Positions 44,773 through 53,493 are shown, numbered from the stretch's first letter. The stretch is DNA of 64,000 nt from Geomicrobium sediminis (GCF_016908595.1 NZ_JAFBEC010000003.1:62001-126000), one strand, 5' to 3'. The notes: generated by a model not told the origin, from the sequence alone. Translations and numbers: made by a program.

Positions 44773-45013
44773 TGCTAAATTTGGCGAAAGTTTGGGGGAA
44801 TGTGTGAATCGTGTTGGATAAAGGGGGGTTGTTATCAGAATGATGACACGGAGATTTCAAAAGGATTTCGCAAATGTGGTAAAGCCTATAGCATCTTCAA
44901 AAAACGTCAGAAAGGGTAGGCGATTTAATTTTCAGTTGCTATGATGTACTCAGCTAACAAGGAAAGCCAAGCCGTTAGCAATAACGATCCTCATAAAATA
45001 GGAGTGTTAAACA

Positions 45014-45304
45014 ATGAATAAGAAACTTCTTTACGGAGCTCTATCAGCAATTTTTTCAGTAGGACTACTAGCAGCGTGCGGTGAAGAAGCACCAGAAGAA
45101 GATCCGGGCATGGACACTGAGGCTCCTGCTGAACCAGCACCTGGTGAAGAAGAGGACGGTCTTGAAGATGGTGAACTCGAAGATGATGGACTTGAAGACG
45201 ACGGACTTGAAGATGAAGATCCACTAGGTGAAGAAGACGAAGATCCACTTGGTGAAGAAGATGAAGACCCACTTGGTGAAGACGACGAAGATGGCGACTT
45301 ATAA
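45014..45304 (+). CDS. Very acidic repeat lipoprotein, 96 residues
   Basis: Small lipoprotein with signal and lipobox (VGLLAAC, Cys about 22). The mature part is almost entirely Glu, Asp, Gly, Leu and Pro in short repeats: GLEDD-type pentapeptides, then three copies of DPLGE(E/D)(D/E) encoded by 24-nt DNA repeats (about 45216-45290). Net charge is extremely negative. No fold or partner is recognisable. It could be a surface polyelectrolyte, a cation-binding protein or a spacer. The start at 45014 follows ATAGGAG, and a strong terminator follows. Confidence 0.78.
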   Translation: MNKKLLYGALSAIFSVGLLAACGEEAPEEDPGMDTEAPAEPAPGEEEDGLEDGELEDDGLEDDGLEDEDPLGEEDEDPLGEEDEDPLGEDDEDGDL

Positions 45305-45337
45305 TAAATAGTGGACTCTACTGTCCAAAACAAGAAG

Positions 45338-45376
45338 CGTAAGGAAAATCATCCTAGATTTTCCTTGCGTTTTTTT
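45338..45376 (+). terminator. Terminator of the acidic lipoprotein gene
   Basis: CGTAAGGAAAATC (45338-45350) pairs with GATTTTCCTTGCG (45357-45369), then T7. Confidence 0.94.
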
Positions 45377-45450
45377 ATGTATCAAACAGTAATTTGTAAA
45401 TTATTTACATTAATTTAACAACTATAAGACATATTATACATAAGTACGAA

Positions 45451-45600
45451 GCATCATTGAGGATTGCTGACAATAGGGATGAGGAAGTCCTCATATTACA
45501 CAGAATGATCGGTTTAATGGTAATACCGCCTTAGATGAGGTTTGTGGAATGGAGATGATCGTGATAACTTTTATGAATGACTTTAGTTGCATAACAACAG
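45451..45600 (+). other. Structured leader before the OpuAC-like gene
   Basis: The 310-nt gap holds a stretch with several linked pairings. ATCATT (45453-45458) pairs with AATGAT (45504-45509), enclosing ATGAGG/CCTCAT (45479-45484, 45489-45494). A next hairpin is CGGTTTA/TAATACCG (45510-45528). The strand TCCTCA can instead pair with an earlier TGAGGA (45458-45463), and a third TGAGG follows at 45536. Competing pairings like this are typical of regulatory leaders. No known riboswitch class was recognised, and no terminator precedes the gene. Confidence 0.4.
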
Positions 45601-45614
45601 GAGGGGTTTAACGA

Positions 45615-46502
45615 ATGAAAAAATTCGCAATGATGGGTGCATTTCTAAGCACTGCTGTCATACTTACTGCTTGTGGAAATGGAAGTGAGGACGAAGAATC
45701 AACGGCAAGTCTCGGTGAGCAAGTAGAATATGAAATTATCGGGATCGATCCCGGTTCTGTCATGATGGATACGACAGAAGAAGCACTTGTTCATTATGGC
45801 TTGGATGATTGGACGCTTACGAGCAGTTCTGAAGGTGCGATGGTTGCAGCACTTGATACCGCTTACCAGAATGAGGATCCTATTATTATTACGGCTTGGC
45901 AACCTCATTGGAAGTTTAATGCGTATGAATTAAAGTTTCTTGAAGATCCAGAAGGTGTAGTAACAGTAGAAAATGACGTTCATACCCTAGTGCGTAATGG
46001 GTTAGAAGACGACCTTCCTGATGTTTTTCAGTTTTTAGATCAGTTTCAATTTGAATTAGATGAACAACAAGAAGTAATGGCATTGATGGACATTGAAGAG
46101 ATGAGTGCATACGATGCTGCTCGTGAATGGCTTGATGACCACCCAGAACGAGTTGAAGAATGGACAGACGGTGTTGGAGAAGGTGACGGAGAGGAAGTTC
46201 GATTTGTACTCGAAGCTTGGTCTGATGCACAAGCAGCAACGAACATGGCTGCTGTTATGCTCGAAGACCTTGGTTATACTCCGCATTTAAACGAAGTAGC
46301 GGTTAATATGATGTATGCAGGATTAGCTACAGATTCAGCAGACGCACTTCTTGCTTCATGGATGCCAAACCAAACGCCACTATTTGAAGAATTTGATGGT
46401 GATTTTGTAGATCTTGGTCCGAACTCTGTCGGCGCAGTTACAGGTGTTGCGGTTCCAAAGTATATGGATATTGATTCATTTGAAGAACTCCAAGATGAAT
46501 AG
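45615..46502 (+). CDS. Orphan glycine-betaine-type binding lipoprotein (OpuAC-like)
   Basis: Lipoprotein of 295 residues with lipobox ILTAC (Cys about 20) and an OpuAC-like type II binding domain. Shared segments with recalled B. subtilis OpuAC are EIIGIDPGSVMM near the start, DDWTLTSSSEGAMVAAL, IIITAWQPHWKF with two ligand-cage Trp residues, VLEDLGY and VPKYM near the end. Glycine betaine or a related osmoprotectant is the likely ligand. No ATPase or permease gene is next to it. It has AGGAGGGG before the ATG, a structured leader upstream and an unusually long terminator. Confidence 0.85.
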   Translation: MKKFAMMGAFLSTAVILTACGNGSEDEESTASLGEQVEYEIIGIDPGSVMMDTTEEALVHYGLDDWTLTSSSEGAMVAALDTAYQNEDPIIITAWQPHWKFNAYELKFLEDPEGVVTVENDVHTLVRNGLEDDLPDVFQFLDQFQFELDEQQEVMALMDIEEMSAYDAAREWLDDHPERVEEWTDGVGEGDGEEVRFVLEAWSDAQAATNMAAVMLEDLGYTPHLNEVAVNMMYAGLATDSADALLASWMPNQTPLFEEFDGDFVDLGPNSVGAVTGVAVPKYMDIDSFEELQDE

Positions 46503-46515
46503 TCATCGATCACGG

Positions 46516-46569
46516 GTTAGTGCCTCATCCGGTCAAATGCTTTGACCGGATGAGGCACTAACTTTTTTT
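46516..46569 (+). terminator. Very long terminator after the OpuAC-like gene
   Basis: A perfect 22-bp stem, from GTTAGTGCCTCATCC (46516 on) to its complement ending at 46562, with a TGC loop and T7. It is longer than most terminators in this window. Confidence 0.95.
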
Positions 46570-46653
46570 AACATCGAATGTCCGAATGTATAATACATAA
46601 AATTGCCAATGAGGGATACTCTACCCATATTGACTAATAGTGAGGTGTAGAGG

Positions 46654-47724
46654 TTGGCTATTATTGAATCTGTCGCTACGGCATTGCCAAAACATCCAGT
46701 TTCACAAGATCAAATTGCATCGCTTGTGCGCGGAGTATTCAAAGATAAATATAGTGATATTGACCGTCTTTTACGTGTGTTTAATAATGGAGATATTAAA
46801 GAGCGACAATTCGTCATGCCCCTTGAGTGGTATCAAAAACCCCACTCATTCGGTGACAAAAACAACGAGTTCATTGAACGTGCGGTGGAACTAGGTGCTG
46901 AAGCGGTGACGGATTGTCTACATAAAGCCGAAGTTCATTCAGATGAAGTAGATGCGTTAATTTGTGTGACGAGTACAGGGTTTGCAACTCCAACCCTCGA
47001 CGCACGAATCATGAATCGACTGAACATGAACATGCATACGAAACGTATTCCGATTTGGGGCTTAGGGTGTGCAGGTGGTGCAGCTGGATTATCAAGGGGA
47101 TTTGAATATTGTCGTGCATTCCCTAATGCTCGTGTCCTCGTTCTTTGCATTGAGTTGTGCAGTTTAACCTTTCAAACAGGTGATGTTTCAAAAAGCAACC
47201 TTGTTGGAACATCGCTATTCTCTGATGGAATCGCTTGTGCGTTATTACAGGGGACAGACGTATCGTCTAAGCAAAAATATATGCCGGTCATTACCGGTAC
47301 ACAATCTACGCTTATGCCTGATTCTGAACGTGTGATGGGGTGGGACGTGGAAGACGACGGATTACATGTTGTTTTCTCCAGAGATATTCCGACGATTGTT
47401 TCTTCTTGGCTCGATGACAATGTGATCCATTTTCTAAATTCAATAGGAAAATCAAAAGATGACATTACGCATTTCATTGCCCATCCTGGGGGGAAAAAAG
47501 TTCTAACTGCGTATGAAGATGCATTGAAATTACCAGATGGCAAAACGAATCCTGCAAGAGACGTTTTACGAGCTCATGGGAATATGTCTTCTCCGACGGT
47601 TCTTTACGTATTGAAATCCATTTTAGAAGGGAACACCGCACCTCACGATGAAGGCATTATAACCGCTTTAGGACCAGGATTTAGTTCAGAACTATTGTGG
47701 GTGGAATGGAGTGAACACGCATGA
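46654..47724 (+). CDS. bpsA: Type III polyketide synthase BpsA
   Basis: Chalcone-synthase-fold enzyme of 356 residues. The catalytic triad is visible: Cys in GLGCAGGAAGLSRG (about 134-147), His in FIAHPGGKKVL and Asn in RAHGNMSSPTVLYVL. In B. subtilis BpsA makes triketide alkylpyrones from long-chain acyl-CoA and malonyl-CoA. The start is TTG 46654, 6 nt after GAGGTG. It overlaps bpsB by 4 nt, the same two-gene operon as in B. subtilis. Confidence 0.92.
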   Translation: MAIIESVATALPKHPVSQDQIASLVRGVFKDKYSDIDRLLRVFNNGDIKERQFVMPLEWYQKPHSFGDKNNEFIERAVELGAEAVTDCLHKAEVHSDEVDALICVTSTGFATPTLDARIMNRLNMNMHTKRIPIWGLGCAGGAAGLSRGFEYCRAFPNARVLVLCIELCSLTFQTGDVSKSNLVGTSLFSDGIACALLQGTDVSSKQKYMPVITGTQSTLMPDSERVMGWDVEDDGLHVVFSRDIPTIVSSWLDDNVIHFLNSIGKSKDDITHFIAHPGGKKVLTAYEDALKLPDGKTNPARDVLRAHGNMSSPTVLYVLKSILEGNTAPHDEGIITALGPGFSSELLWVEWSEHA

Positions 47725-48233
47725 TTTTATTTTTAATTATTATTACGTGGGTCATCTTTCAGAGAATTGTTGAGTTGTACGTTGCCAAAGTGAATGAGCG
47801 ACACGTGAAAGATCTCGGAGCGATTGAGTATGGGGCGAGGCACTACCCGTACATGGTCGGCATGCACGTCCTCTTTTTTGTGACATTGATTAGTGAAGTC
47901 ATCTGGACAGGTTTTCAAACTTCCCCAGTTTGGCAACCGTTATTACTCGTATTTCTAGGTGTCCAAGCATTGCGCCTTTGGGCGCTGATGACACTCGGAC
48001 GTTTTTGGAACACGAAGATTCTCGTTTTACCTGATGGACAACGTGTCGCTGAAGGACCTTATCGCTTTATGAAACATCCGAACTATGTGGTTGTTATTTT
48101 AGAAATTGTGTTGTTACCGCTGATTTTCCAAGCCTATGTCACAGCGGCTATTTTCTCTGTTGCCAATTTCTTATTTCTTTATTTTATACGAATCCCTAAA
48201 GAGGAAGAGGCACTGCGTCACTACCAAAAATAA
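47721..48233 (+). CDS. bpsB: Isoprenylcysteine-methyltransferase-family protein BpsB (YpbQ-like)
   Basis: ICMT-family membrane methyltransferase of 170 residues with about four to five helices. The motif GPYRFMKHPNYVVVILEI and the closing RIPKEEEAL, with its Glu-Glu, are typical of ICMT-like enzymes and bind SAM. In B. subtilis BpsB methylates alkylpyrones made by BpsA. The 4-nt overlap with bpsA supports coupled synthesis. Confidence 0.9.
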   Translation: MILFLIIITWVIFQRIVELYVAKVNERHVKDLGAIEYGARHYPYMVGMHVLFFVTLISEVIWTGFQTSPVWQPLLLVFLGVQALRLWALMTLGRFWNTKILVLPDGQRVAEGPYRFMKHPNYVVVILEIVLLPLIFQAYVTAAIFSVANFLFLYFIRIPKEEEALRHYQK

Positions 48234-48332
48234 ATGTCGAAAACTGCGATTTTTTACATCTTCTAAAGGAAGAACAATCATGTTATATTTTGGCGGAAGT
48301 CTTAAGTTACGAGTACAGGGGGATCGCCGCCA

Positions 48333-48872
48333 TTGTTTAACGAGCTCATGGAACATATGTGGAGTGTTGTACTTCTCATTTTTGTCATTAACATCGTTTA
48401 TGTAAGTCTTTTGACGTTACGGTTAATTTTAACGCTTAAAGGTTTAAAGATGCTAGCTGCACTCGCGGGTATGTTTGAAATCATTGTTTATGTAACAGGG
48501 CTTGGAATCGTGTTAGACAATATGACCTCTGTGTTTCACATTGTTGCGTACGCACTAGGATATGGAATTGGTGTCATTATCGGAATAAAAATCGAAGAAA
48601 AACTGGCGCTCGGTTACATTACTGTCAATGTCATTACGAAAGAATACGAGCCAGATATTCCGAATTATCTGCGAGACAAAGGGTACGGGGTAACGAACTG
48701 GGTGGCGTACGGGCGTGAAGGAGAGCGACTCATGATGGAGATCTTAACTTCTCGTCGAAGTGAAAAGGCACTTTATGATACAGTGAAGTTATTAGACCCA
48801 AAAGCATTCATTATATCCCATGAACCGAAAGCGTTTTTTGGTGGTTTCTGGGTGAAAGGACTACGTAGGTAA
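48333..48872 (+). CDS. yebE: UPF0316 membrane protein YebE
   Basis: Protein of 179 residues with three membrane helices (about 10-30, 38-58, 65-85) and a soluble DUF2179-type domain (about 95-175; GYITVNVITKEYEP, LDPKAFIISHEPKAFFGGFW). It matches the UPF0316 family and the B. subtilis yebE position upstream of yebG and purE. The function is unknown. The start is TTG 48333, 10 nt after GGGGG. Confidence 0.87.
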   Translation: MFNELMEHMWSVVLLIFVINIVYVSLLTLRLILTLKGLKMLAALAGMFEIIVYVTGLGIVLDNMTSVFHIVAYALGYGIGVIIGIKIEEKLALGYITVNVITKEYEPDIPNYLRDKGYGVTNWVAYGREGERLMMEILTSRRSEKALYDTVKLLDPKAFIISHEPKAFFGGFWVKGLRR

Positions 48873-48873
48873 C

Positions 48874-49059
48874 ATGGCACGTAAGAAAACATTTGAAGTC
48901 GAAGAACATGAAACGATTAGTGACTGTTTAGCGCGAATTGACGGTGAAGGGTATCGCCCCGTTCGTCGCATGGAGAAACCGATCTTTACCGAGGACAGTA
49001 ACAAGAATGTCACGGTAAAAGAACAAAGAATCGTTTTTGAAGCAGTGTTGAAAGAATAA
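48874..49059 (+). CDS. yebG: NETI-motif protein YebG
   Basis: Protein of 61 residues. The N-terminal region reads EVEEHETISDCLARIDGEGYRPVRR, containing the ETI part of the NETI motif, and the rest is charged. It matches B. subtilis YebG in size and place, directly after yebE (1 nt gap) and before the pur operon. The function is unknown. The stop overlaps a hairpin. Confidence 0.85.
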   Translation: MARKKTFEVEEHETISDCLARIDGEGYRPVRRMEKPIFTEDSNKNVTVKEQRIVFEAVLKE

Positions 49060-49085
49060 CCTTCTCCAAGTGGAGAAGGTTATTC
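49054..49085 (+). terminator. Terminator over the yebG stop codon
   Basis: GAATAACCTTCTCC pairs perfectly with GGAGAAGGTTATTC around AAGT; the tail (TCATTTT) is only partly T-rich. Confidence 0.7.
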
Positions 49086-49213
49086 TCATTTTCAAATGTA
49101 CTAAATCCGTAAAAAAAGTTAATTATGGATCAGATCGTTCGGAAAAGTTCAGTTAAAATGAGGTGTAACTTTTGGTATACTTGTCATACAACTAGATAAA
49201 GAGGTGGGAAGTC

Positions 49214-49348
49214 ATGCAGAATGTCATGGCAAAATTAAGAAAACAACCGTTTATCGTACAAATGATCATTCTCGTCCCCGCATCGATCCTCGGCGCTGTA
49301 TTGTTTATGACCGTCTATGAATGGTTAGTTGCCGCGCTGCAACCGTAG
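49214..49348 (+). CDS. 44-residue single-helix membrane peptide
   Basis: An ATG at 49214 with AGGTGGG ribosome binding site opens 44 codons, too short for many gene finders. The basic N-terminus (AKLRKQPF) is followed by one membrane helix (about 14-40; MIILVPASILGAVLFM then TVYEWLVAA), so positive-inside topology puts the N-terminus in the cytoplasm. A TATACT-type -10 lies about 35 nt upstream. It sits between yebG and purE and has its own start signals. The function is unknown. Confidence 0.65.
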   Translation: MQNVMAKLRKQPFIVQMIILVPASILGAVLFMTVYEWLVAALQP

Positions 49349-49538
49349 TAAAACAGAGATATACGCAAATGACTGTTTGAATATGCGAATGTTTACGAGT
49401 AATCGGTATACGATTGATGAGAAGTTGCCCTCAAATGAGGTTTCTGAATACAGGAATAGTTATGATTTCATGGTGATGATTAAGTAATCGCTATGATAAA
49501 TGGAAAATTGCGTACGAGAACGAATTCATACATAGTCA

Positions 49539-49583
49539 ATATCCGAACGATTTATTATTAAAAGGTATAAATATTCGACTTTA
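49539..49583 (+). promoter_or_regulatory. PurR operator of the pur operon
   Basis: PurBox 1 is ATATCCGAACGAT (49539-49551), matching the AWWWCCGAACWWT consensus at 12 of 13 positions. PurBox 2, inverted, is AATATTCGACTTT (about 49571-49583), weaker. CGAAC and ATTCG are 24 nt apart, and the -35 begins 8 nt after the second, as at pbuG. Confidence 0.78.
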
Positions 49584-49585
49584 CA

Positions 49586-49614
49586 TTGACATTTAATCTT
49601 ACACATACTACGAT
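49586..49614 (+). promoter_or_regulatory. purE promoter
   Basis: Perfect -35 TTGACA (49586-49591), 17-nt spacer, -10 TACGAT (49609-49614). The transcript would begin about 35 nt before the purine riboswitch. Confidence 0.7.
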
Positions 49615-49654
49615 AGAAGAAGAGAAAGGCATTTCATTGATCCTTCAAAAGATA

Positions 49655-49800
49655 CCTCATATAAATTCGAGAATATGGCTCGAAAGTTTCTACCTAGCTA
49701 CCGTAAACAGCTGGACTATGAGGAGACGATTTTTTTGTTGTGCTTATGGATGTGACATAAGTTCAACACGTCTTCTCCCGGTGCTCGGATGAACATGACA
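49655..49800 (+). ncRNA. Guanine (purine) riboswitch before purE
   Basis: The aptamer (49655-49723) has P1 CCTCATA/TATGAGG, loop 2 ATATGG, GTTTCTACC, loop 3 CCGTAAA and GGACTATGAGG. The specificity base is C (49716), indicating guanine or hypoxanthine. The GAGG of P1 is reused in a downstream hairpin, GAGGAGACG with CGTCTTCTC (one wobble), enclosing TGTTG/CAACA and CTTATG/CATAAG. This is a plausible antiterminator, but a textbook terminator with a U-run is not obvious; a CCCG...CGGG hairpin near 49776-49806 is the best candidate. Confidence 0.92.
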
Positions 49801-49840
49801 GCGGGCTCTTTGATATGCCTATAGATAGGAGCGTACAGAA

Positions 49841-50329
49841 ATGACTGTTGAAGTTGGCGTAATAATGGGAAGTACCTCAGATGAACCGACAATGATTCAT
49901 GCTATTCAAGTGTTGGAAGAATTACAAATCCCATATGAGAAGCGAATTGTTTCGGCTCATCGAACGCCAGACTATATGTTTGACTATGCAGCAACAGCAA
50001 GAGAACGTGGCCTTAAAGTGATTATTGCTGGAGCAGGAGGAGCGGCTCATTTACCAGGGATGGTCGCTGCAAAAACAACATTACCTGTCATTGGAGTGCC
50101 TGTACAATCTAAAGCGTTAAGTGGATGGGACTCACTATTATCGATCGTACAAATGCCAAAAGGCGTACCAGTTGCAACGGTCGCAATTGGAACAGCAGGA
50201 GCAGAGAACGCAGGACTTTTGGCTGCGCAAATGCTGAGTGTATTTAGTGAAGAGCTTGCACACAAACTAGATGCAAGAAGAGAAGCTAAGAAAAACGAGG
50301 TGCTTTCACACCAGGAGGCGGACGTATGA
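49841..50329 (+). CDS. purE: N5-carboxyaminoimidazole ribonucleotide mutase PurE
   Basis: Class I PurE of 162 residues, converting N5-CAIR to CAIR. The N-terminal [10 protein letters not shown] binds the substrate phosphate, the catalytic His lies in VSAHRTPD, and [17 protein letters not shown] is the conserved core. First gene of the 12-gene purine operon; overlaps purK by 4 nt. Confidence 0.96.
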   Translation: MTVEVGVIMGSTSDEPTMIHAIQVLEELQIPYEKRIVSAHRTPDYMFDYAATARERGLKVIIAGAGGAAHLPGMVAAKTTLPVIGVPVQSKALSGWDSLLSIVQMPKGVPVATVAIGTAGAENAGLLAAQMLSVFSEELAHKLDARREAKKNEVLSHQEADV

Positions 50330-51465
50330 TTATTCCTGGCCAAACAATCGGGATTTTAGGTGGCGGACAACTCGGTCGCATGATGGCACTTGAAGCAAAA
50401 GCGATGGGCTTTAAAGTTGCTGTGTTAGAACCATCAGCCAACTCGCCAACAGCTCAAGTCGCAGACGTTGAAGTTATCGGTGCTTATCACGATCCTGAAG
50501 CTGTTCAGAAGTTAGCGGATCAGAGTGATGTCGTTACGTTTGAATTTGAGAATGTCGATGCAACAACAGCTACGATTCTTCAAGAAGCAGGTAAACTACC
50601 TCAAGGTACAGCGTTGCTAAAAACGACGCAACACCGCTTACGAGAAAAAGAAGCGTTAGAAAAAGCTGGCTTAACCGTCGCTCCTTACCGAGCTGTTTCT
50701 TCTATTGAAGAGTTACGTGCTGCAATTGATTTTCTCGGGACACCAGCTGTGTTAAAAACGTGTCGCGGTGGCTATGACGGAAAAGGACAATATGTCATTC
50801 AGTCAAAAGAAGAAAGTGCAAAGGCTTTTCATGAGCTTGATCGCGAAGGCGTTGAGCTTGTTCTCGAGGGCTTTGTTTCCTTTGAAAAAGAAATTAGTGT
50901 GATTGTGACAAGAAATGCTAAAGGAGAGCTTCAAACGTTCCCAGTCGCAGAAAACGTCCATGAAGCCAACATATTAAAGCGTACAATCGTGCCAGCACAA
51001 ATTAGTGCAGAGGCAGAGGCGCATGCCATTCAAATGGCTGAAACGTTTGCAAAGAGCATTGACTTAAGAGGAACGCTTGCAGTCGAGATGTTCTACACAT
51101 CAGATGGCGAGATCTATGTAAACGAACTAGCACCAAGGCCTCATAACTCGGGGCATTATACGATGAACAGTTGCAACGTTTCTCAATTTGGTCAGCATGT
51201 ACGGGCGATTTGCGATTGGCCACTCGTTGAACCGAAGCTTCATCAACCAGTAATCATGGATAATATCCTCGGGGAACATGTTGAGAAGGCACTTGAAGCC
51301 ATTCCGAAGTTCACAAATGCATTCCTCCATTTATATGGAAAGAGTGAAGTGAGAACTGGACGGAAAATGGGTCACGTTAATATCGTTGGAGCGACGATTG
51401 AAGAAGCAATAAATACATCAAAACAATTAAACATACGAACGCATGCAATGGAGGCAGCAAGATGA
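50326..51465 (+). CDS. purK: N5-carboxyaminoimidazole ribonucleotide synthase PurK
   Basis: ATP-grasp enzyme of 379 residues that makes N5-CAIR from AIR, ATP and bicarbonate. The N-terminal [17 protein letters not shown], the ATP-grasp lysine and glycine loop in [16 protein letters not shown], and the metal-binding [18 protein letters not shown] are all present. It overlaps purE and purB by 4 nt each. Confidence 0.96.
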   Translation: MIIPGQTIGILGGGQLGRMMALEAKAMGFKVAVLEPSANSPTAQVADVEVIGAYHDPEAVQKLADQSDVVTFEFENVDATTATILQEAGKLPQGTALLKTTQHRLREKEALEKAGLTVAPYRAVSSIEELRAAIDFLGTPAVLKTCRGGYDGKGQYVIQSKEESAKAFHELDREGVELVLEGFVSFEKEISVIVTRNAKGELQTFPVAENVHEANILKRTIVPAQISAEAEAHAIQMAETFAKSIDLRGTLAVEMFYTSDGEIYVNELAPRPHNSGHYTMNSCNVSQFGQHVRAICDWPLVEPKLHQPVIMDNILGEHVEKALEAIPKFTNAFLHLYGKSEVRTGRKMGHVNIVGATIEEAINTSKQLNIRTHAMEAAR

Positions 51466-52754
51466 TCGAACGTTATACAAGAGAAGAAATGGGAAGCATT
51501 TGGACAGAGCAAAATCGTTTTCAAGCGTGGTTAGAAGTTGAAATCGCAGCATGTGAAGCATGGGCAGAACTTGGTGACATACCAAAAGAAGATGTTGAAA
51601 AGATTCGCGAGCATGCATCATTTGATGTAAATCGCATCCATGAAATTGAGGCAAGTACACGACATGATGTTGTTGCCTTTACACGTGCGGTGTCAGAAAC
51701 TCTTGGCGAAGAGCGCAAATGGGTACACTACGGTCTAACGTCAACGGACGTTGTTGACACAGCGTTGTCGTACTTATTAAAACAAGCGAATGATATTCTC
51801 CGTCGTGACCTTGAGCATTTTATTGACGTGTTAGGACGAAAAGCTAATGAACACCGTTATACGCTCATGATGGGACGGACACATGGTGTACATGCAGAGC
51901 CGACGACATTCGGTTTGAAACTTGCACTCTGGTATGCAGAAATGAAACGTAACTTAGAGCGTTTTGATCAAGCATCAGAAAGTGTTCGAGTAGGAAAAAT
52001 GTCTGGTGCTGTAGGGACATTCGCGAATATTCCTCCTGAAATTGAAGCGCACGTATGTGAACGCCTTGGATTAGACGTTGCGCCGATTTCAACACAAACG
52101 TTACAACGTGATCGTCATGCGCACTATGTTTCAACTCTTGCGCTCATTGCGACGAGTATTGAGAAGATGGCAGTAGAAATCCGTAACCTCCAAAAAACTG
52201 AAACTCGTGAAGTTGAAGAGTTTTTCGCAAAAGGTCAAAAAGGATCTTCAGCAATGCCTCATAAGCGTAATCCGGTTGGATCAGAGAATATGACCGGCTT
52301 AGCACGTGTAATTAGAGGACATGTGACGACAGCATTTGAAAACATGCCACTTTGGCATGAGCGCGACATTTCCCACTCTTCAGCAGAGAGAATTATCTTG
52401 CCAGACAGCACAATTCTTTTGAATTACATGTTAAATCGCTTTACGAAAATCGTAGATGAACTAACGGTATATCCTGAGAACATGAAAGAGAACATGGAGA
52501 AAACGTTCGGTCTCATTTATTCTCAGCGTGTACTTTTAACCTTGATTGACAAGGGGATGGCTCGTGAAGAAGCGTACGACCTCGTACAACCAAAAGCGAT
52601 GGAAGCTTGGGAAACGAAGGTACCATTCAGAACTCTCGTCGAAGCGGAACCGAAGATTACTGAAGTGTTAACACAAGCTGATTTAGATGAATGCTTTGAT
52701 GAAAAGCATCATATGAAAAATGTTGATGTACTGTTTGAACGTGTCGGTCTTTAA
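51462..52754 (+). CDS. purB: Adenylosuccinate lyase PurB
   Basis: Enzyme of 430 residues, fumarase/aspartase superfamily, acting twice in purine synthesis (SAICAR to AICAR, adenylosuccinate to AMP). [20 protein letters not shown] at the start, [26 protein letters not shown] with the catalytic His, and the signature loop [16 protein letters not shown] are typical. Confidence 0.96.
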   Translation: MIERYTREEMGSIWTEQNRFQAWLEVEIAACEAWAELGDIPKEDVEKIREHASFDVNRIHEIEASTRHDVVAFTRAVSETLGEERKWVHYGLTSTDVVDTALSYLLKQANDILRRDLEHFIDVLGRKANEHRYTLMMGRTHGVHAEPTTFGLKLALWYAEMKRNLERFDQASESVRVGKMSGAVGTFANIPPEIEAHVCERLGLDVAPISTQTLQRDRHAHYVSTLALIATSIEKMAVEIRNLQKTETREVEEFFAKGQKGSSAMPHKRNPVGSENMTGLARVIRGHVTTAFENMPLWHERDISHSSAERIILPDSTILLNYMLNRFTKIVDELTVYPENMKENMEKTFGLIYSQRVLLTLIDKGMAREEAYDLVQPKAMEAWETKVPFRTLVEAEPKITEVLTQADLDECFDEKHHMKNVDVLFERVGL

Positions 52755-52782
52755 TACAAGATAAGTTCTGGAGGGAAACGGT

Positions 52783-53493
52783 ATGACACTTCTATATGAA
52801 GGTAAAGCGAAACAATTATTCACAACGGAGAATGAGAATGAACTCCGTTTGCAATATAAAAATGATGCAACGGCATTCAATGGGGTAAAACATGACATCG
52901 TTGAAGGGAAAGGCAGGCTGAACAACGAAATATCAGCACTCTTCTTCCCGTTGCTCGAAGAGGCTGGAATTCCAACTCATTTCATCAAACGTCTAAGTGA
53001 AACAGAGCAACTTGTGACACCGACGACCATTATCCCGTTAGAAGTAGTAGTCAGAAATATTGCAGCAGGAAGCCTCGCCAAGCGACTCGGCTGGGAAGAG
53101 GGGATCGAATTACAACGATCCATTGTTGAGTTTTACTACAAAGATGATGCTCTTGGTGACCCGCTTGTCACTGAGGAGCACATCGCCCTCCTTGAAGCTG
53201 CAACTGTCGAACAATTGGAAGAAATGAAGCGTTTAGCTCTCTTAACGAATAAAACGCTCCTTTCAATCTGTGAATCTGCGAATTTGTTGCTCGTTGATTT
53301 TAAATTGGAGTTTGGGATGACAAAAGATTGCGAATTAATTCTTGCAGATGAGGTCTCTCCAGACACGTGTCGCTTTTGGGATCGAGACACATTGCAAAAA
53401 TTGGATAAAGATTTGTATCGCTTTGAACTTGGTTCACTTACAGCAGGGTACGAGACAATATTAGAGCGCATTGGAGGCGTTGTTCATGGTTAA
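52783..53493 (+). CDS. purC: SAICAR synthetase PurC
   Basis: Enzyme of 236 residues joining aspartate to CAIR with ATP. LYEGKAKQLF (nucleotide-binding loop), YKNDATAFNG, VVRNIAAGSLAKR and ILADEVSPDTCRFWD are family motifs. It follows purB by 28 nt with a GGAGGG ribosome binding site, and overlaps purS by 8 nt. Confidence 0.96.
   Translation: MTLLYEGKAKQLFTTENENELRLQYKNDATAFNGVKHDIVEGKGRLNNEISALFFPLLEEAGIPTHFIKRLSETEQLVTPTTIIPLEVVVRNIAAGSLAKRLGWEEGIELQRSIVEFYYKDDALGDPLVTEEHIALLEAATVEQLEEMKRLALLTNKTLLSICESANLLLVDFKLEFGMTKDCELILADEVSPDTCRFWDRDTLQKLDKDLYRFELGSLTAGYETILERIGGVVHG

Noticed and set aside
45031-45333. Ser/Pro-rich minus-strand frame opposite the acidic lipoprotein
   Set aside because: It is the mirror of GAA/GAT-rich coding DNA and has no start signal.
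45453-45545. T-box leader before the OpuAC-like gene
   Set aside because: A GGTAATACCGCC segment resembles the T-box core, but there is no downstream terminator, no clear stem I, and the gene is not an amino-acid gene.
49586-49792. 68-codon open frame on the plus strand
   Set aside because: It runs through the purE promoter and the guanine riboswitch and has no ribosome binding site.
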